From NCBI RefSeq assembly GCF_030376615.1, contig NZ_JARRAB010000022.1:1-64000 (forward strand): DNA of 64,000 nt. The letters are read 5' to 3'. The notes beneath the pieces are model-generated. The model made no database searches and was not told the origin of the DNA. It saw nothing but the letters and a program-made list of their open reading frames with translations. The stretch is from Pseudomonas sp. sp1636. GTDB lineage: Bacteria; Pseudomonadota; Gammaproteobacteria; Pseudomonadales; Pseudomonadaceae. Shown here in pieces: positions 24,944 through 32,878 of the stretch. Positions within the stretch are counted from its first letter, which is position 1, and each line of letters opens with the position of its first letter. Made by a program: the position numbers and the translations under genes.

Positions 24944-25591
24944 TCACCACGAACCATAGGGGATACCCTGCTGTTCGATATAGGCCTTGGCGGCGGGTTC
25001 CAGTGGACGGTGTCGCCCCTCTGACAAGCCTTGGTAAGGCCCCTTGGGCTCGATCTCGGCCTGTACACGCAGGATTTCCGTACCTTTGAAGCAGGGGCCG
25101 CTGACCCACAGCTTGGCAATGCCGCCAGGGGCCAGGCCGATGGTTACCGCATTGCGGTAGTCGGTCGCCCAACCGCTAATAGGACACTTTACTTTTTCGG
25201 GTTTGCGCATCAATTCGCGAGCCGAATGCGGGACATCCAATATGGCTCGGTAGGTTTGCGGTTCTGCCAGCGATTGCCAACGTACAAAAATACGTTGAGG
25301 CAACTCCATCCGATTGAGATGAACACCAGCGCCGGCGCCAACATATTCAGGCCAACCCGTTGGGTCACCGGAGCCATCCTCAGGTTGATGGATCGAGACC
25401 GTACCTTTCATGGCTTCGGTAAAGGTGATGCCCCGGGTATCTGTGACATCGACAGTTTCCAACCAGACATCCATATAGTCCGGCGCGAAGAAGCTCAGGT
25501 ACCAGGCGTTGAAAGGCTTGGGCGGCTCAGCCTCGCCACAAAGGGCAGGCCAGGGGGTGAGAAGGGCTAGAGCGAGCAGCAAACGTTTCAT
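24944..25591 (-). CDS. DUF2931 family protein, predicted T6SS immunity protein
   Basis: 215 aa with a signal peptide (MKRLLLALALLTPWPALCGE) and a DUF2931-like body (FNAWYLSFFAPDYMDVWLET; VRWQSLAEPQTYRAILDVP). It is probably periplasmic, or a lipoprotein since a cysteine follows the hydrophobic core. Its ATG overlaps the effector's TGA by 4 bases, the coupling usual for effector-immunity pairs. DUF2931 genes often neighbour Tle1 lipases. The immunity role is inferred from that position, since periplasmic phospholipase effectors need periplasmic immunity. Confidence 0.75.
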   Translation of the reverse strand: MKRLLLALALLTPWPALCGEAEPPKPFNAWYLSFFAPDYMDVWLETVDVTDTRGITFTEAMKGTVSIHQPEDGSGDPTGWPEYVGAGAGVHLNRMELPQRIFVRWQSLAEPQTYRAILDVPHSARELMRKPEKVKCPISGWATDYRNAVTIGLAPGGIAKLWVSGPCFKGTEILRVQAEIEPKGPYQGLSEGRHRPLEPAAKAYIEQQGIPYGSW

Positions 25592-27501
25592 AACAGGGAT
25601 ACCGGATCGGGTTTGTTCGGATGGATGGCGCGCTGGCTATCCTTCGCCGGGCGGTTGACGAAGTGAACGGTCAGCGCGCCACTCTCGCCGGGATAGACAT
25701 TCCAATGGGCCGCCTGGTGCAGGAAGTGGGCGTAGAGCAGATCCTGCTCCTCGAACTCAAGGTTCAACCGCGCCTTACCCTGGGCATAGGCCATCAGCTT
25801 GTCAGCAATGGTCTGAAGCTGCCGAGGAATGGCCGTTTCGGGATCGAACTCGTCCAGCAACTTGAACGGCGCCCCCGCTTCCTGAGCCAGGGCATGCATG
25901 ATGCGCAAGGGAATGCGCCCATACTCGCCGCGCACGCGACGCTCCAGTTTGACCTGGGCATAGATCACCTTGCGGCGAATGGGGCTTTCGGTGGAACGCA
26001 CCTGCCGCCAGTCGATGTACAACTTGCCATTGGGCCGCGCCAGATCGATCAGGCCACGTTGCCACCATGACTCCAAAGCTTGACTGGCCTGCTTCCAGGC
26101 CTGGCTTGCCTCATTGGCCAGGCGGTTATCCACCTCGTCACGGAAGGGGCGGGTGAGGAACAGTTTTTCCTCGGCCGCCAGCGGGTAGTTGCCGCCGATG
26201 TCGCCATGGGCACCCGGCAAGACGATCTCGGCAAAGTTCGGCTGGCTGCTGTTGAGCGAGTAGTTGTGGCGGTATTCGTCGCCGGCCACCAGGTGGATCA
26301 CTCGTTTTGCGCTATCCGGCGCCAGATGCAGCTTCAGGTCGCCGTTCCGGTCGTCGTTCACGTCCCAGCCATCGCTCAGCCCACCTATGGCCGCCACGGT
26401 GTCGAACAGGCCGACCAGGTTGACCTGCACATCGTGGCCGAAGCGCCAAGTGAAACTCTTCACCAGTGGCGCTTGGGATGCCGGCAAAGCTTTGGCCAAT
26501 ACGGATGAACTGCCCCTACGCAAATCATTGACGAAATGCCGGGCCGCCGCTGCACCTCGGCTAAAACCGAAAACATCGATTTCCAATGACGCGATCAGAA
26601 TATCTGGATTCTTACTCAACAAGAACTTGAGTCGCTCGAGAAACAGGTTTCCGCTGATGGTGACTTTCTCAAGTACACCTGTATCTCCCGTGCCGAGAGC
26701 CATATCAGGAAACTGCTGATCCGGCTTGTCGGTCTCAGTACCTGCACCTTCGATATAGATGCGGAGCAAGGCTTGTTGATCGGTACGTTTAAGAGCTTGA
26801 AGCGAGTCGTCTCCATATAGATCGTACAACCGCGCAATATTGGTCCGCTGCCGCCCATAACTACTCATAGAGTCCATCTGGTGCGGCGGGCAGTATTCGA
26901 GCAGGGCGCGCTCATCGGCTGCGTCGTAGCCAAGTTGGTTGGCGCGGCACTGCTCGCCCCGCGCCACGTTGGCAGCGTTGTCGCCGGTGCCGTCGAAGAA
27001 GAAGCCTACGCGCAGGGTGATGCCCTGCTGCACGTCCTCCTCCAGCTCTTCTTCCTCGTCCTCCTCCAGGCCCAACGGTGCCGCATCGCCGGGCTCTTCC
27101 TGCCAGTTGCGCGCCATTGTGTCGGCTGGGCGTTGCGGCAGAGAGGGCGTGCTGGGGGGCAAGGCCTGGACGGAACTCGCAGCGATGGCCAAAGGCGTGG
27201 GCGGGGTAAACGACGCGGGCGTATGGCTGTTGCCGATGAGCACGCTGCCGGAGCCGGCGATCACCGCATTGCCGTGGCTGCCTATGGTGCCGAGGGTGGT
27301 GGCCGGCATGTTGTTGATCCGCACATTGGCGACCACATTGCCGGCCAGGGCGCTGCCGCAGGCGGTGGGGTCGCCCTGGCGGGCAGCGGGCAGGCCGTCG
27401 AATTGAACGTCCGGCGAGCCGGCGCTGACGGGGTTGCTGCCATGCCCGGGAACGGGGCAGGCGGTGGGGTCGGTGGCACGGGCAGCAGGTTTGCCAGACA
27501 T
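25588..27501 (-). CDS. T6SS PAAR-like phospholipase effector (Tle1/DUF2235 family)
   Basis: 637 aa. The N-terminal 90 residues form a PAAR-like tip domain (VQFDGLPAARQGDPTACGSA, NMPATTLGTIGSHGN). An acidic linker of about 60 residues (EEDEEEELEED) precedes the DUF2235 alpha/beta hydrolase. The triad is visible as GFSRGAAAAR (Ser about 310), GLFDTVAA (Asp about 365) and PGAHGDIGG (His about 432). Tle1 proteins are phospholipase A-type antibacterial effectors loaded on the VgrG spike. No VgrG or T6SS structural gene lies in the window, so it is an orphan. I start at 27501 (MSGKPAAR). Confidence 0.88.
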   Translation of the reverse strand: MSGKPAARATDPTACPVPGHGSNPVSAGSPDVQFDGLPAARQGDPTACGSALAGNVVANVRINNMPATTLGTIGSHGNAVIAGSGSVLIGNSHTPASFTPPTPLAIAASSVQALPPSTPSLPQRPADTMARNWQEEPGDAAPLGLEEDEEEELEEDVQQGITLRVGFFFDGTGDNAANVARGEQCRANQLGYDAADERALLEYCPPHQMDSMSSYGRQRTNIARLYDLYGDDSLQALKRTDQQALLRIYIEGAGTETDKPDQQFPDMALGTGDTGVLEKVTISGNLFLERLKFLLSKNPDILIASLEIDVFGFSRGAAAARHFVNDLRRGSSSVLAKALPASQAPLVKSFTWRFGHDVQVNLVGLFDTVAAIGGLSDGWDVNDDRNGDLKLHLAPDSAKRVIHLVAGDEYRHNYSLNSSQPNFAEIVLPGAHGDIGGNYPLAAEEKLFLTRPFRDEVDNRLANEASQAWKQASQALESWWQRGLIDLARPNGKLYIDWRQVRSTESPIRRKVIYAQVKLERRVRGEYGRIPLRIMHALAQEAGAPFKLLDEFDPETAIPRQLQTIADKLMAYAQGKARLNLEFEEQDLLYAHFLHQAAHWNVYPGESGALTVHFVNRPAKDSQRAIHPNKPDPVSLL

Positions 27502-27703
27502 GACCAATCTCCTTATCGGTTACGGCAGGGTCGAGACCTTGCCGCAACAGGGCGGCTTGGCGCAATCGTAATGGTCTGATTTATGCGGTGATTCGCAGCT
27601 AAAACCATCGACTGCGCAAGAACTTGCGCAGCTTTAGATAGAGCGGCCTCGCCGCAGCCCGCCAAGCGTCGGCGTACTGCCTGCGGCGAGTAGCGCCCTA
27701 GGT

Positions 27704-28000
27704 TCAAAGGCTCAAACAGGTCTTCCTGGCCTGGTGATTGCCGCCGAACGGCGAACACAAACGCTGATGCACCCGGCTGAGGAAACCGACCTCGAAGGCC
27801 CGCCGTTGCAGCCCGCCGGGCAGCACGTCGCGCTCGATGATCAAGTTGGCCCACAGCCAGCCGGTGTCGTCGTTGCTCAACCAGGCCTGGGCGCAGATCA
27901 CACCCTTGTCGAAGGCCTGCTGACAATCCCACGGCCACTCGATCACCGCACCGCTCTGGCCGTCGTGGCTGGGCAGGTAGCTGGTACAGGGCTTACTCAT
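27704..28000 (-). CDS. Small protein of unknown function
   Basis: 98 aa, not recognised. Trp-rich N-terminal part (VIEWPWDCQQAFDKGVICAQ, DDTGWLWANLIIE) and a basic C-terminus with three Cys. It overlaps the upstream small gene by 8 bases, so the two are translationally coupled. It could be mistaken for a frame of the longer ORF to 28249, but MSKPCTSYLPS at 28000 follows an AGGGGAGGG sequence. It lies 200 bases before the effector gene. Confidence 0.55.
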   Translation of the reverse strand: MSKPCTSYLPSHDGQSGAVIEWPWDCQQAFDKGVICAQAWLSNDDTGWLWANLIIERDVLPGGLQRRAFEVGFLSRVHQRLCSPFGGNHQARKTCLSL

Positions 28001-28268
28001 CGCCAACCCTCCCCTGTGCCTGCGCCAACGAACTGCGGTACAGCACCACCACATCGTTGAGCAGCTCGCGGGCGTTCTGGCAGAGCTCGTGCAACTCCGT
28101 TGCGGCCGGCGCAGCCACTCCCGAGCGAGCCAGAATGTTGAACATCTTGTGCAGCATCGCCACCCGCAACTCGGCCGCTGCCTGGAAATAGCAGACAGGA
28201 TCATCCAGGCAATCGAGCGGCTTGCAGCGTTTCGGGAAGGGGATAACAACGGGGTTGGAACTAGTCAT
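27993..28268 (-). CDS. Small helical protein of unknown function
   Basis: 91 aa, soluble, mostly helical (AAAELRVAMLHKMFNILARS, ELHELCQNARELLNDVVVLY). It resembles a class of short Pseudomonas proteins of unknown function (DUF3077/DUF6124-like in layout), but I cannot assign it. The ATG at 28268 is preceded by GGAGGTGCGTC. A conspicuous hairpin-rich leader lies upstream, and the gene is followed by an overlapping second small gene. Confidence 0.6.
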   Translation of the reverse strand: MTSSNPVVIPFPKRCKPLDCLDDPVCYFQAAAELRVAMLHKMFNILARSGVAAPAATELHELCQNARELLNDVVVLYRSSLAQAQGRVGDE

Positions 28269-28344
28269 GACGCACCTCCAGGGCGGAGATAGACGACAGG
28301 ACGGACAGCCCAAGGCGGAGCCCTTGGGTAAAAGGGGGGTAGCG

Positions 28345-28590
28345 CATTTTCCTTATGCTCCTTCGTGTAAGTAAGGAACCACCTCTCTTCGCTACCACAC
28401 GAATGGAGGCGGACCGTGCAAGGGTGGTAGACCGACTCACGAAGGACAGCCGGCCAGGCCGAGGCCTGCCTCACACGGCCCGCCATAACTGCACGAGAAA
28501 ACAACAGGCACAAAAAAAGCGCCTGCTCTCGCTATGACGCTACCGCGCCTTCGTAAACCCTCGGGCTACCACACCCGATCACGGGATTGA
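28345..28590 (-). other. Structured leader upstream of the small-gene pair
   Basis: No ORF is credible here. Inverted repeats nest: TCCTTCGTG (28351) with CACGAAGGA (28440), and CTACCAC (28391) with GTGGTAG (28424). CTACCACAC recurs at 28566. The minus strand also has CAGGCGC-T7-GTGCCTG. I recall similar leaders before short Pseudomonas genes but cannot name an RNA family. Nothing further is seen in 28591-28920 apart from intI downstream sequence. Confidence 0.4.
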
Positions 28591-28920
28591 CCGTGACCGA
28601 GGCACTCTAGCCGGATGAAGCGTAATGAGCAACCGGCAGCTGCTGAGCCCCCCAGGCCTCAGACGTTGTGCAAATATCGACCGCCGTCGCGAGGCCGGCT
28701 CCAGATGTGCGCAGCAAGGCACGCGCCGGGGGTGTGCGTTGCCAGGCCGCAGGCGCCCTGGCTTGGCTCGAACGGCACACTGCACTATGCTCGGCCAAAC
28801 CCAGGGACGGTCAGCCAACCCCGCCTATCCGGAAAGGATCGCCGTCACCCCCAGTCTTTTTGTCGTGCAGTCGCCAGCCCCGTTATGCGCAGGGGCGGCG
28901 GTAGCCTGCCTGAGTTACCG

Positions 28921-29886
28921 CTAGCCCAAAGGGCTCCGCACCCCGGCAAACCCCTGGCCCAGTACATGGGTATAGATCTGCGTGGTGCGCACATCGGCAT
29001 GGCCCAGCAAGGTCTGCACGGTGCGGATATCGCTGCCGTGGCGCAACAGCTCGGTGGCAAAGCTATGGCGCAAGGTGTGGCAGCCGGCCGGCTTATGAAT
29101 GCTGGAGCGCCGCACCGCCTGTTTGACCGCCTTCTGAATGGAGCTGACATGGATGTGATGGCGCACGGCAGCGCCATCTTCATCCATGCACAGGCCGGTG
29201 GAGGGAAACAGCCATTGCCACTCGAACGAGCGGGCCGCATTCGGGTATTTGCGCCGCAGCGCAAAGGGCAGGCTAACGGGAGCCTGATAGAAACTGTCCT
29301 GCTGCTTCCAGGCCGCGAACATGCGCTGCCTGCGCTCCAGCAGTGGAGTTATTAGCGAGGCCGGCAGCAAAGTGGTGCGATCCTTGGCGCCCTTGCCATC
29401 GTGCACGGTGATCACCTGCCGGTCGAAATCCACATCCTTGATGCGCAGACGTGCCGCTTCTACGACTCTCAAGCCGGCGCCATACATGAGTGAGGCCAAC
29501 AACTGGTAAGGCTGACCCAGCAGGCCGATGAGCGCCGTCGCCTCGGCATGTGTCAGTACGCAGGGAATGCGCGCAGAGCGCTTGGCGCGCACGACCTCGC
29601 CGACCTGGCCCAGTGGCTGATGCAGCACCTTGCCGTAGAGAAACACCAGAGCATTGAGCGCCAGGTTCTGGGTCGCGGCGGCCACCTTGCGTTCCACTGC
29701 CAGCCAAGTGAGAAAGGCATTAACCTCTGCTGCGCCCAACTCCAGCGGATGGCGCAACTGATGGAAGCGGATAAAGTAGCGAATCCAGTACCAATAGGTC
29801 TTCTCGGTGCGGATGCTGTAGTGATGCACTCGCATCACCGCTCTGACCTGCTCACGCAGACGGGGCTTGGAGGCTGAACTGTCCAT
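28921..29886 (-). CDS. intI: Integron integrase IntI (tyrosine recombinase)
   Basis: 321 aa. It recombines single-stranded folded attC with double-stranded attI. All catalytic residues are visible: R140 (GAGLR), K165 (DGKG), H270 and R273 (HTLRHSFAT), H296 (GHADV) and Y305 (IYTHV). The extra IntI-specific segment between motifs (about residues 205-235, NAARSFEWQWLFPS) distinguishes it from Xer enzymes. The N-terminal SAM-like domain (VRAVMRVHHYSIRTEKTYWY) is intact. The gene appears functional. A perfect LexA box lies 16 bases upstream of the start. Confidence 0.97.
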   Translation of the reverse strand: MDSSASKPRLREQVRAVMRVHHYSIRTEKTYWYWIRYFIRFHQLRHPLELGAAEVNAFLTWLAVERKVAAATQNLALNALVFLYGKVLHQPLGQVGEVVRAKRSARIPCVLTHAEATALIGLLGQPYQLLASLMYGAGLRVVEAARLRIKDVDFDRQVITVHDGKGAKDRTTLLPASLITPLLERRQRMFAAWKQQDSFYQAPVSLPFALRRKYPNAARSFEWQWLFPSTGLCMDEDGAAVRHHIHVSSIQKAVKQAVRRSSIHKPAGCHTLRHSFATELLRHGSDIRTVQTLLGHADVRTTQIYTHVLGQGFAGVRSPLG

Positions 29887-29901
29887 GTCGGCTCCTGGAT
29901 G

Positions 29902-29917
29902 CTGTGTTTTTATACAG
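29902..29917 (-). promoter_or_regulatory. LexA box of intI
   Basis: CTGTGTTTTTATACAG exactly fits CTGT-N8-ACAG, 16 bases upstream of the intI ATG. A candidate -35 TTGACT lies at 29942-29947 on the minus strand. LexA repression of integron integrases, and so SOS-triggered cassette shuffling, is established in Vibrio and class 1 integrons. Confidence 0.85.
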
Positions 29918-29987
29918 TAGTAATGGTAGAGCAGAATGCGGAAGTCAAGCGAATACAGGAAAACATTTGATGCTCTGGCGTAACATG

Positions 29988-30016
29988 TTGATCTGCAGGG
30001 TTTTTCAGTTTTACAG
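29988..30016 (+). promoter_or_regulatory. Possible cassette promoter (Pc-like)
   Basis: TTGATC, a 17-base spacer and TTACAG lie between intI and the first cassette, pointing into the array. The -10 is poor, so this is only a candidate; expression could also begin inside intI or within cassettes. Confidence 0.3.
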
Positions 30017-30029
30017 ATTCAAATTGGTG

Positions 30030-30092
30030 CGTGCTTATGCGGAATCCACTAGCATCGGATTAACGAAGAATTCCATCTAATCACTGTTAGAC
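30030..30092 (+). other. Presumed attI recombination site
   Basis: The interval between intI and the first cassette ends in the core GTTAGAC (30086-30092), matching GTTRRRY, where the first cassette joins. The left limit is arbitrary because attI has no strongly conserved sequence. Confidence 0.7.
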
Positions 30093-30099
30093 CTAGATC

Positions 30100-30552
30100 A
30101 TGAATGGACTTACACGCGAAAATCCATCGACTATCGCCTTTGTCGTTAATTGTTACTTTAGTAATGCAATTGACACTGAAGAATTGCAGCAGTGGGCTTT
30201 CATGGTTGTGGAGTCAGCAGATTCATATCCAGACTACATAGCGGAACTATTAAACTTTGACGAGCCTCGCTTCCACATCATCAGATCAATAGGCTTCAGC
30301 CCTGGCCGTAGCTTTACAGAGCAGGAAGATGAGGCAGTTTTTGGTATTGCATATCTCCGTAATCGTAAAGTATTTGACGGCCCGAGTAAGGATCGAGCTT
30401 GGAATTCACTACATAACAACCATGAAATTCTTACTGAGTTCCGAACATCTTTCCCGTTCATCCAAGTAGAAGTGCAAGGTCTAACAAGTGGTTCAAATCG
30501 TTCGCTTCGCTCACTGGGACGGGCTAAAGCCCGCCCCTTAACCAAACGTTAG
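30100..30552 (+). CDS. Cassette 1 protein, unknown function, with attC-encoded tail
   Basis: 150 aa, acidic and soluble, unrecognised (AFVVNCYFSNAIDTEELQQW, FDEPRFHIIRSIGFSPGRSF). The size and composition resemble small immunity-like proteins, but no assignment is made. The attC TAA is out of frame, so the reading frame runs through the whole attC and adds a basic 23-residue tail, LTSGSNRSLRSLGRAKARPL plus TKR, stopping at the core site. First cassette, thus the most recently inserted and closest to any Pc. Confidence 0.65.
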   Translation: MNGLTRENPSTIAFVVNCYFSNAIDTEELQQWAFMVVESADSYPDYIAELLNFDEPRFHIIRSIGFSPGRSFTEQEDEAVFGIAYLRNRKVFDGPSKDRAWNSLHNNHEILTEFRTSFPFIQVEVQGLTSGSNRSLRSLGRAKARPLTKR

Positions 30553-30554
30553 GT
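30479..30554 (+). repeat. attC 1 (family A)
   Basis: 76 bp from GTCTAAC to GTTAGGT. Central stem GACGGGCTAAAGCCCGCCCC. Outer arms TGGTTCAAA / TTAACCAAACG. Confidence 0.93.
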
Positions 30555-30566
30555 AGCAATGCCAAT

Positions 30567-30932
30567 ATGCACGCCATCAAATCAAACTTATATCCTTGCG
30601 CTCATTGCTCCGGCATAGGCACTTGTAAAAGTGGGGCCGGCGAGAACTCATGCGCTGTTTGCATACAGTCAAATGAACTAAAAGGCAAAGAGTTTGCAGG
30701 TCTTCCATGTGGGGTTTGTGGCGGTATTGGGCAAGCCGAACCACGCACTGAGCGAATTAACAAACGCATGCCTGTAATAATGGGCTTTATGGTTGTAATA
30801 CTATTGATGTTTGGTGTATTCGTAAGCGCTATTTTCAAGAGCCAATACTTTAGCGAAATTTTGGCATTTTCTGGCACACTAATCGGAACAGTACTCGGCT
30901 ACTATTACTCGGGCCGTAGTAATGCAACCTAA
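30567..30932 (+). CDS. Cassette 2: Cys-rich zinc-ribbon membrane protein
   Basis: 121 aa. The N-terminal half has paired cysteines in DnaJ-like spacing (CAHCSGIGTC, CAVC, CGVCGGIG), expected to bind zinc. The C-terminal half has two membrane helices (VIMGFMVVILLMFGVFVSAI and AFSGTLIGTVLGYYY). A cytoplasmic Zn domain on a two-helix anchor is inferred. Function unknown. Its stop lies in the attC inverse core (ACCTAAC), the typical cassette end. Confidence 0.75.
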   Translation: MHAIKSNLYPCAHCSGIGTCKSGAGENSCAVCIQSNELKGKEFAGLPCGVCGGIGQAEPRTERINKRMPVIMGFMVVILLMFGVFVSAIFKSQYFSEILAFSGTLIGTVLGYYYSGRSNAT

Positions 30933-31003
30933 CTAGTGGTTCAAGCCGTTCGCTTCGCTCACTCGGGACTGGCTAAAGCCAGCCCCTTAACCAAACGTTA
31001 GGC
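30927..31003 (+). repeat. attC 2 (family A)
   Basis: 77 bp, ACCTAAC to GTTAGGC. The inner stem reads ACTGGCTAAAGCCAGCCCC. Compared with attC 1 it has compensatory changes on both strands, keeping pairing. Confidence 0.92.
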
Positions 31004-31269
31004 AGCTCCAGAGTTCCTATCCGGTTGGTTTACACCCGCAACATCGCGTCGCCAGTAAGTCGCATAGTTAGTGGCATTATCAGAGGGAGTTGGTTTATGC
31101 CGAGCACCGTCACAAATAACTTACCGCGTTCACCTTCCAGTTCGGCGGCGCCAGCCTTTTCTTTCTGCGTTGCGGCCGCTACCGTGTCGAGCAGGCCAGG
31201 CCTAACAACTGGCTCAAATCGTTCGCTTCGCTCACTGGGACGGGCTAAAGCCCGCCCCTTAGCCAAACG
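30998..31269 (+). mobile_element. Cassette 3, no convincing gene
   Basis: A 272-bp cassette whose 196-bp body is GC-richer than its neighbours. The only plus-strand frame of length (31025-31273) has no ribosome-binding site, is Ser/Ala-rich and again runs through the attC. A minus-strand frame (31266-31030) begins in attC. I regard it as non-coding or decayed. Confidence 0.5.
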
Positions 31270-31275
31270 TTAGGC
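31200..31275 (+). repeat. attC 3 (family A, TGGCT/AGCCA variant)
   Basis: 76 bp, GCCTAAC to GTTAGGC. The outer arm is TGGCTCAAA and its partner TTAGCCAAACG, a compensated pair relative to TGGTT/AACCA. Confidence 0.92.
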
Positions 31276-31298
31276 AAATATATAATCCGCAGGCCAGC

Positions 31299-31844
31299 AT
31301 GAAAACATATTTCAAGACCGACAGAAGCACTTATTTATTTGTCGCATACGGCATCCTAACTGGAGCTTTTCTTCACTTTGCCAACTCCACAGGACGGGAC
31401 TCCTTCATATCAGTCCAGCAAAGCCTGAGCTCTCCTGCACTTGTTGGCCTGCTTATTTTGTCAGCCATCCCGCTACTTCTCATACATAACATATTCCGTG
31501 GACCGTTCACCCATGAAAAACAGAATTATTATCTAGAAAATTTCTGTTTATTCCCAATTGAAACGGGAATAAACACAGTAAAAGCCCTAATCGGCTTTAT
31601 ACTGGGTGTTATCACATCATATGCATGGTCAACGCCAAAGCTATTAACCATGTATATATTATGGCTCTTCATTCTTTCTCTATTCCTTCTGTTCGGGGCA
31701 GCCATTATTCACTATTCAAAAGCCCCAACCATTGAAAACTTATCTATTAGCGTCAAAAAATTTCGCGCCGTATCGCTCTTATGCTTAACTCTCTATATTG
31801 TCGCCATAGGTTACGAAGTGATCTACAAACAAATACTAGCCTAA
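31299..31844 (+). CDS. Cassette 4: polytopic membrane protein
   Basis: 181 aa with about five hydrophobic helices (YLFVAYGILTGAFLHFA, ALVGLLILSAIPLLLIHNIF, ALIGFILGVITSYAW, MYILWLFILSLFLLFGAAII, VSLLCLTLYIVAIGYEV). No family recognised. Low GC. The stop overlaps attC (GCCTAAC). Confidence 0.72.
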   Translation: MKTYFKTDRSTYLFVAYGILTGAFLHFANSTGRDSFISVQQSLSSPALVGLLILSAIPLLLIHNIFRGPFTHEKQNYYLENFCLFPIETGINTVKALIGFILGVITSYAWSTPKLLTMYILWLFILSLFLLFGAAIIHYSKAPTIENLSISVKKFRAVSLLCLTLYIVAIGYEVIYKQILA

Positions 31845-31914
31845 CAACTGGTTCAAATCGTTCGCTTCGCTCACTGGGACGGGCTAAAGCCCGCCCCTTA
31901 ACCAAACGTTATAA
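31839..31914 (+). repeat. attC 4 (family A)
   Basis: 76 bp, GCCTAAC to GTTATAA. The core deviates from GTTRRRY. Confidence 0.9.
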
Positions 31915-31933
31915 GCATCCAGCCGGAGCAACT

Positions 31934-32269
31934 ATGACCCCAAAGCAATATTTGCTGCAGCAAATAGATCTAAAATTAAACGGAGATAGAAGTCGAGTTT
32001 TAGAACTATTTACTGACAGTGCAGAATTTGACTACTTGCAATCCATTGACGACCCAAACCTAAGCAGTGTATTTAACTGCATTAATAAAACTTTCGATGG
32101 CTGGTATATTGAAAAAGTAAAATTCATGGGCGTACTTTCAAAAGAAACAACAACTTCTTATTTCGTTTGCCGCCAAGAAAGAGGCAGTAGCGAAATAATA
32201 GGTTCATTTGATAATGCTCATGACGCAGTAAAACGCTACCTAGAAGATAACAATATAAATTATTGGTAG
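31934..32269 (+). CDS. Cassette 5 protein, unknown function
   Basis: 111 aa, soluble (YLLQQIDLKLNGDRSRVLEL; NNINYW C-terminus). No family recognised. GGAG lies about 6 bases before ATG 31934; the longer frame back to 31781 only reads attC 4 sequence. Unusually, 45 bases separate its stop from the attC, including a second RYYYAAC-like ACTAACC that may be a remnant. Confidence 0.65.
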   Translation: MTPKQYLLQQIDLKLNGDRSRVLELFTDSAEFDYLQSIDDPNLSSVFNCINKTFDGWYIEKVKFMGVLSKETTTSYFVCRQERGSSEIIGSFDNAHDAVKRYLEDNNINYW

Positions 32270-32314
32270 TCCGCAATAAATTTTAAGCTTAATACTAACC
32301 ACCGCGAGTGACAC

Positions 32315-32391
32315 TTATAACAATGCGCTCAAATCGTTCGCTTCGCTCACTGGGACTGGCTAAAGCCAGCCCCTTAGCTTAATCGTTAGCC
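32315..32391 (+). repeat. attC 5 (family B)
   Basis: 77 bp, TTATAAC to GTTAGCC. Outer arms TGCGCTCAAA / TTAGCTTAATCG instead of the family A arms, with inner stem ACTGGCTAAAGCCAGCCCC. Confidence 0.9.
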
Positions 32392-32406
32392 GCTAAGGGC
32401 AGACTC

Positions 32407-32757
32407 ATGCGCCGTTTCAAGATACTCAGTGGCCAGACATTAATTGGTTGGTCGGACCTAGAAGCAGGCGATCCCCCAATGGGCGTGGCATTCGGGCAGT
32501 TCATACCCATTACCTCATACGATAAAATTCAGGCCTCAATAATTGCTAGCAATGAACTTGACCAATATCATTTATCACTTTCAGCTAAAACAGCAGAGAA
32601 TCTTAATTTAGAAGCAACTGGTGGTATTCACATCACCGACTTATCAACCGAATTCGGCGGTGAGGCAATTGAAGTTTCTGTGCTTGGCATTGAAAGCTCA
32701 GTGTACGAAAAGCTATTTCCGGAACATGTATTAGCTTACAAAAATCAATTTTCGTAA
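32407..32757 (+). CDS. Cassette 6 protein, unknown function
   Basis: 116 aa, soluble, beta-rich (MRRFKILSGQTLIGWSDLEA, GVAFGQFIPI, FGGEAIEVSVLGIESSVYEK). I recall similar short proteins in other bacterial genomes but cannot name a characterised family. Stop 4 bases before attC. Confidence 0.68.
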   Translation: MRRFKILSGQTLIGWSDLEAGDPPMGVAFGQFIPITSYDKIQASIIASNELDQYHLSLSAKTAENLNLEATGGIHITDLSTEFGGEAIEVSVLGIESSVYEKLFPEHVLAYKNQFS

Positions 32758-32761
32758 TGTC

Positions 32762-32837
32762 GGCTAACAAGTGGTTCAAATCGTTCGCTGCGCTCACTGG
32801 GACGGGCTAAAGCCCGCCCCTTAACCAAACGTTATGT
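32762..32837 (+). repeat. attC 6 (family A)
   Basis: 76 bp, GGCTAAC to GTTATGT. The core contains the ATG of the next long frame. Confidence 0.92.
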
Positions 32838-32878
32838 TTTTCCCACCTGCTGAAAATGGTTGGAGTATCGGAGGAAGA

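Noticed and set aside
28615..29355. 246-codon plus-strand ORF antisense to intI
   Set aside because: Overlaps the integrase end to end in its second half, without a family or a ribosome-binding site.
30234..30545. Minus-strand ORFs starting MVKGRALARPSERSERFEP in the attC sites
   Set aside because: They are the antisense reading of attC followed by antisense cassette sequence; no start signals.
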